Shown piece by piece: positions 7,152 to 10,285 of a stretch of DNA of 10,285 nt. Origin of the DNA: Balneola sp. (GTDB lineage: Bacteria; Bacteroidota; Rhodothermia; Balneolales; Balneolaceae). The DNA lies in contig PCAT01000020.1 in NCBI GenBank assembly GCA_002730655.1, forward strand, positions 10,489-20,773. Direction: 5' to 3'. The position numbers and the translations under genes were made by a program. The notes below the pieces were generated by a model, which was not told the origin of the DNA, made no database searches, and saw nothing but the letters and a program-made list of their open reading frames with translations. Numbering within the stretch: position 1 is the stretch's first letter; the number at the start of each line of letters is the position of its first letter.

Positions 7152-7937
7152 CTAAATAAAAATTCCCTCAGGATATTGCACCGTAGTAAGACACAATCCA
7201 TGAGCGGGTGCGGTGAATATTTGATGATCTTTAAGATCATGTATCCAAGGTAAGGTGCTCGATGAGTTTAGATCTAAATCTTGTAAATGCCACATTGTTC
7301 CAACCAACCTACGAACCATGTTACGCAAAAAGCGATTGGCAGTGATTGTATAAAAAAGCTCGTCTCCCTCAACAGTCCAGTTTGATTCAACTATCGTACA
7401 CAAAGTGGTATAATTCTCAGGATTAGTTTTTGAGAGTAAATCAAAATCATGTTCCCCTACTATCTGAATTGCCAATTCATTAAGTGCCTCTAAATCCCAA
7501 TCATTCCCTGCATACCAAGAATGATGAGCTCGCAACGGACTTGGTTTAGTTACAATACGATACATATAGCTCCTATATAAAGCATCGAAACGAGCATGGG
7601 CATCTTCTTTAACCTCCCAAATATTGGAAATATAAATAGATGGTCCAAGTATTCGATTCAACCGATGACATAGCAACGAGTGATCCTCCTCAGTTTTACT
7701 GGAGGTGGTTTTTCTAAATCTATTCCAATCTTCGGGATTGATATCAATATGCGCAATTTGTGCCTTTGCATTAACGCATGCATCTGTTCTACCCTGACCT
7801 ATAATATCCATGGGCTGCTGAAAAAGTAAATGAAGGGCTTGTTCTATTGTCCCCTCCACAGTTGGAGTGTCTGGCTGAATCTGCCAACCCGAAAAAGAGG
7901 CTCCATCGAATTCAATGGATAAAAAAAACCTGGACAT
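7152..7937 (-). CDS. truA: tRNA pseudouridine(38-40) synthase TruA
   Basis: This 261-residue enzyme has the normal TruA length and converts uridines 38-40 of the tRNA anticodon arm to pseudouridine. The N-terminal FLSIEFDGASFSGWQIQP (5-22) is the usual first strand and tRNA-contact region. The catalytic loop is GQGRTDACVNA (47-57), with nucleophile D52. The conserved HARFDALYRSYMYRI (114-128), NRFLRNMVRRLVGT (201-214) and FTAPAHGLCLTTVQY (241-255) blocks are all present. Two catalytic-loop positions differ from the common RTDAGVHA pattern: Gly is Cys54 and His is Asn56. A charged insertion-like stretch lies near 72-86. It is the last gene of the ccmF operon and starts one base after the stop of the upstream gene. 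I see no strong terminator after it. Confidence 0.96.
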   Translation of the reverse strand: MSRFFLSIEFDGASFSGWQIQPDTPTVEGTIEQALHLLFQQPMDIIGQGRTDACVNAKAQIAHIDINPEDWNRFRKTTSSKTEEDHSLLCHRLNRILGPSIYISNIWEVKEDAHARFDALYRSYMYRIVTKPSPLRAHHSWYAGNDWDLEALNELAIQIVGEHDFDLLSKTNPENYTTLCTIVESNWTVEGDELFYTITANRFLRNMVRRLVGTMWHLQDLDLNSSSTLPWIHDLKDHQIFTAPAHGLCLTTVQYPEGIFI

Positions 7938-7938
7938 T

Positions 7939-8862
7939 TTATAAGTTTATCCTAAGATTCAATGTATAAAAGATTACTTGTAGCTGTTGAATATGATTAA
8001 TATGCTGTTTATCTAGGTAGGATATCTGGTTACCAAATACCACCTTAGAATAGCCTAAGAATCTCTTATTAGACAAACCATCTATGTCTGAATCCAAAAT
8101 ATGTGAAGCAATAGCATTTGAGCCGATCGAAACTAATCCTAAATGTGCTTGCAGTCCTATTTTATTTGAATCTCTTACCAATCCAAACGCATGAATACCG
8201 CTAATAACACGATTAATTACCATTAAGGTTACTAAAGCCGGAAGTTGATTTTTATTCTTATCAACTCGCTCGCGCATATCATTAAAGTGACTTCTGCTAG
8301 AATTAGATCTCCAATTCCATTCATTTTCTGGAATTGGCTCCAAGCGTTTGTTCCAATTACGTGTTCTTAATTGATAATCATTATACAAAGCTAGGTTATC
8401 ATGATTGGATACAGCCAAGTACATTTCCCGATCTCGACTTGTTAAATCAATTCCTGCATTACTCTGCGCAAAAGTTACAAGTTCATCTTCTAGAAATGAT
8501 ACCCGATATCGAATACCCACGTACGAAAGGATTAATGAAACGTCTGCCGCCATATGCCACTGGCCCCGGGTCCAATCCGAAGAATTAGCATAGTGTTCAC
8601 CCCAACCCGGAAAAAGGAAAGAACGCCTCAATGCCATTGCTGGATTTTTTTGTTCATAAAAGTCATTGTCACCCTGCAAAAGAAATTCTGTATCACTCCA
8701 AGAATTCTTTGATGTATCGTTTGAACTAAGCGGTGGCGCATTTGATGGATCATTTTTTGCCATATAGATTTGAGCTAAAGTTGGCATAGAATAACTAATC
8801 AAGAATGTCAGAGTTAGCACTGCAGTAACATTTTTAAATTCTTGTTTGATAGAAATATTCAT
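7939..8862 (-). CDS. Exported DUF5683-like protein of unknown function
   Basis: This 307-residue protein has a signal peptide (hydrophobic 12-28, likely cleavage after TLA at 28-30). The most recognisable block is ALRRSFLFPGWGEHYANSS (77-95), matching the S-x-x-x-PGWGQ-x-Y pattern of DUF5683 and related envelope proteins of Bacteroidota and sister groups. Two further hydrophobic stretches (about 102-117 and 208-228) may be membrane-associated or beta-barrel-packed. Between them lies a polar, Asn/Arg-rich region with FNDMRERVDKNKNQ (193-206). I do not know a function. Its stop abuts the truA start with a 1-bp gap, and its start directly follows the ccmF stop with no gap, so all three are probably translated from one message. 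The family assignment is moderate: I rely on one motif plus the export signal. Confidence 0.75.
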   Translation of the reverse strand: MNISIKQEFKNVTAVLTLTFLISYSMPTLAQIYMAKNDPSNAPPLSSNDTSKNSWSDTEFLLQGDNDFYEQKNPAMALRRSFLFPGWGEHYANSSDWTRGQWHMAADVSLILSYVGIRYRVSFLEDELVTFAQSNAGIDLTSRDREMYLAVSNHDNLALYNDYQLRTRNWNKRLEPIPENEWNWRSNSSRSHFNDMRERVDKNKNQLPALVTLMVINRVISGIHAFGLVRDSNKIGLQAHLGLVSIGSNAIASHILDSDIDGLSNKRFLGYSKVVFGNQISYLDKQHINHIQQLQVIFYTLNLRINL

Positions 8863-10285
8863 TTAAACTGCCATTTTTCGTTCTCGCCCCCAATGTCGCA
8901 ATATAGAGATACTAAAACCAATCATAAGTAAGAAGGTTCCCGCCCATACAACAGAAATCAAGGGTTTTTTCTCTGCAACAATGAGGATCCATTCATCACC
9001 AGATCCTTCTGGTAGTCCTGTAATACTCAATTCAATACTATCACTCTCAGGATCGAGCTTGGTAAAACGTACCAACAAATTATAGGCATCAATTTCTACT
9101 GGAAACGAAGCCGTAAAACTTTCGCCTTCTTCGTTATAAACAGCAAATAGAGGTTCTAAACTATACTTTGTGTTGCTAGGTAGATGAATAAAGTCGATTT
9201 GTGCTCTAACGCCCACTCCTTTACCAGTTGGAATATTAGTCGAATCCACCATGATAAAATCATTGAATTGAAATGAGAATGGACCTAGTTCTTTACTCTG
9301 TCCTCTTGTAAAACTGATTACCTGAGCTTCCTTGTCTCTTAGACTCACGTCACCTTGGCCCACCTGACTTCCGCCTAAAGACACCGTTGTAGAATCTTGA
9401 TTAAATGGCATTGGCTGTATTTTCGCTGCCTTAGTATTACGATTATTAACATTTTCAATGTATGAACTACCAGCAACATACAGATAGATATCGCTTAACC
9501 AGCCAGTTCGTACATCTGGGTCTACTGACCATTGAATATTTTCAGCTGTAGACGTAGTTAACATAGGATAGACTTCAGGATTCATTTTGAAGGTTTGCCC
9601 ATTCTTTAAATCTGTAAAGCTAAGAGCATAGGTTTGTTGACCTAACCTATTTTGATTATCAATGGAATAACCGCTATATAAAATTTCATAACGATTATTA
9701 AGTAGCTTGGGCTCATCTAGTTTTAGTTCTAACATTTCAACCGTCTGCGAGATGGTGAATCCTTTTTCATCCGTTACTTCACCGTTAAGAACACGCTCAT
9801 TGTAATTAGTAGTCCGTTCATCAAGTAGAGGCTTATTGTAGGCTGACGAAAATAAAATACCGACTAACAATAAGCCAAAGCCTATATGAGTCGTCGCTCC
9901 ACCAATAAGTCTTGGTTTTTTTTTAGCTAGTCGAAACAACACCCAAAAATTTCCAATAATTGCAAAGAATCCTGCAAACAAGTAAATCATGTAATAGAAA
10001 TTACGTACCTCATAAACCATTATTGAAATTATTGTAGCGACTGAAGTTGCAAGTAAAGGCTGAATTAAAGCAGATGAAAGAGATTCGGCATCGTATTTTT
10101 GCCAAAATAACATTTGCCCAACAACCGTCATCAATGCCATAATTATCGAAATGGGCATGCTCCAATCATTATAAAAACTTATTTCTGGTGGAGTAGGATT
10201 TTCATTAAATAGTAAGCCAATAATAGGAGAACTTGTACCAAGTATAATCACTGCTCCAAGAATAAATAACGCTATCGCTCCAGAT
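8863..10285 (-). CDS. ccmF: Cytochrome c maturation protein CcmF, C-terminal part (5' end outside the window)
   Basis: The frame stays open to the right edge. Upstream of the GTG at 10251 it reads SGAIALFILGA directly into VIILGTSSPIIG, a typical internal CcmF membrane segment, so that GTG is not the start. CcmF is the membrane component of system I heme lyase and attaches heme to apocytochrome c at the periplasmic side. Visible here are about 473 codons: several membrane helices, then GGATTHIGFGLLLVGIL with the conserved heme-ligand-type histidine at 9886-9888. A large periplasmic domain with NPEVYPMLTTSTAENIQWSV follows, then a final helix in the PLISVVWAGTFLLMIGF style. Full-length CcmF usually has several hundred more N-terminal residues, including the WWD heme-handling motif, which lie off the window. 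It is the upstream gene of the ccmF / DUF5683-like / truA operon. Confidence 0.92.
   Translation of the reverse strand, partial: SGAIALFILGAVIILGTSSPIIGLLFNENPTPPEISFYNDWSMPISIIMALMTVVGQMLFWQKYDAESLSSALIQPLLATSVATIISIMVYEVRNFYYMIYLFAGFFAIIGNFWVLFRLAKKKPRLIGGATTHIGFGLLLVGILFSSAYNKPLLDERTTNYNERVLNGEVTDEKGFTISQTVEMLELKLDEPKLLNNRYEILYSGYSIDNQNRLGQQTYALSFTDLKNGQTFKMNPEVYPMLTTSTAENIQWSVDPDVRTGWLSDIYLYVAGSSYIENVNNRNTKAAKIQPMPFNQDSTTVSLGGSQVGQGDVSLRDKEAQVISFTRGQSKELGPFSFQFNDFIMVDSTNIPTGKGVGVRAQIDFIHLPSNTKYSLEPLFAVYNEEGESFTASFPVEIDAYNLLVRFTKLDPESDSIELSITGLPEGSGDEWILIVAEKKPLISVVWAGTFLLMIGFSISILRHWGRERKMAV

Noticed and set aside
8334..8593. Two plus-strand open frames of 84 and 62 codons
   Set aside because: They lie wholly antisense to the DUF5683-like gene, overlap each other in different frames, and show no family motif, signal peptide or start-site support.
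10249..10251. GTG as the start codon of the CcmF-like gene
   Set aside because: The frame continues to the window edge with a hydrophobic segment typical of the inside of CcmF, and the family is much longer at its N-terminus. The gene is truncated by the window, not started here.

Overview
The window looks like the chromosome of a low-GC member of the Bacteroidota or a sister group. A Balneolales-like lineage is my best guess, but it is not proven. The evidence is two lipoproteins of families typical of that group (DUF4856 and imelysin), a TonB-dependent receptor with a carboxypeptidase-regulatory-like N-terminal domain, start codons without clear Shine-Dalgarno sites, and a CcmF-type cytochrome c maturation gene. 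I see no rRNA, tRNA, CRISPR array, transposase or integrase.

Left part (1-818): an open frame enters from the left edge and ends at 132, with no recognisable product. A minus-strand DCC-family (DUF393) thiol-disulfide oxidoreductase-like gene follows (247-660). An AT-rich divergent intergenic region (661-818) holds two overlapping inverted repeats that cannot form together.

Central part (819-7107, plus strand): a tight four-gene cluster made of a DUF4856 lipoprotein, an imelysin-like lipoprotein, a polytopic HTTM/vitamin K-dependent gamma-carboxylase-like membrane protein, and a FecA-type TonB-dependent outer-membrane receptor. Genes 1/2 and 3/4 overlap. A strong terminator-like hairpin (3311-3340) lies between genes 2 and 3, only 16 bp ahead of the gene 3 start. 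Gene content points to iron or other metal-chelate uptake. The two lipoproteins would bind or hand over metal at the outer membrane, and the receptor would import it. The carboxylase-like protein keeps the lysine and histidine that align with the catalytic residues of human GGCX, and it could modify one of its neighbours. The divergent DCC protein, with its CxxC motif, could be its redox partner. These last two steps are inference.

Right part (7152-10285, minus strand): a back-to-back housekeeping operon, transcribed ccmF (5' end outside the window), then a DUF5683-like exported protein, then truA, with gaps of 0 and 1 bp. This block is visibly richer in G+C than the uptake cluster. Sample 60-base lines give 12 and 13 G+C at 5761 and 6241, against 25 and 28 at 7741 and 9301. 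The uptake cluster may therefore be a mobile or acquired cassette.
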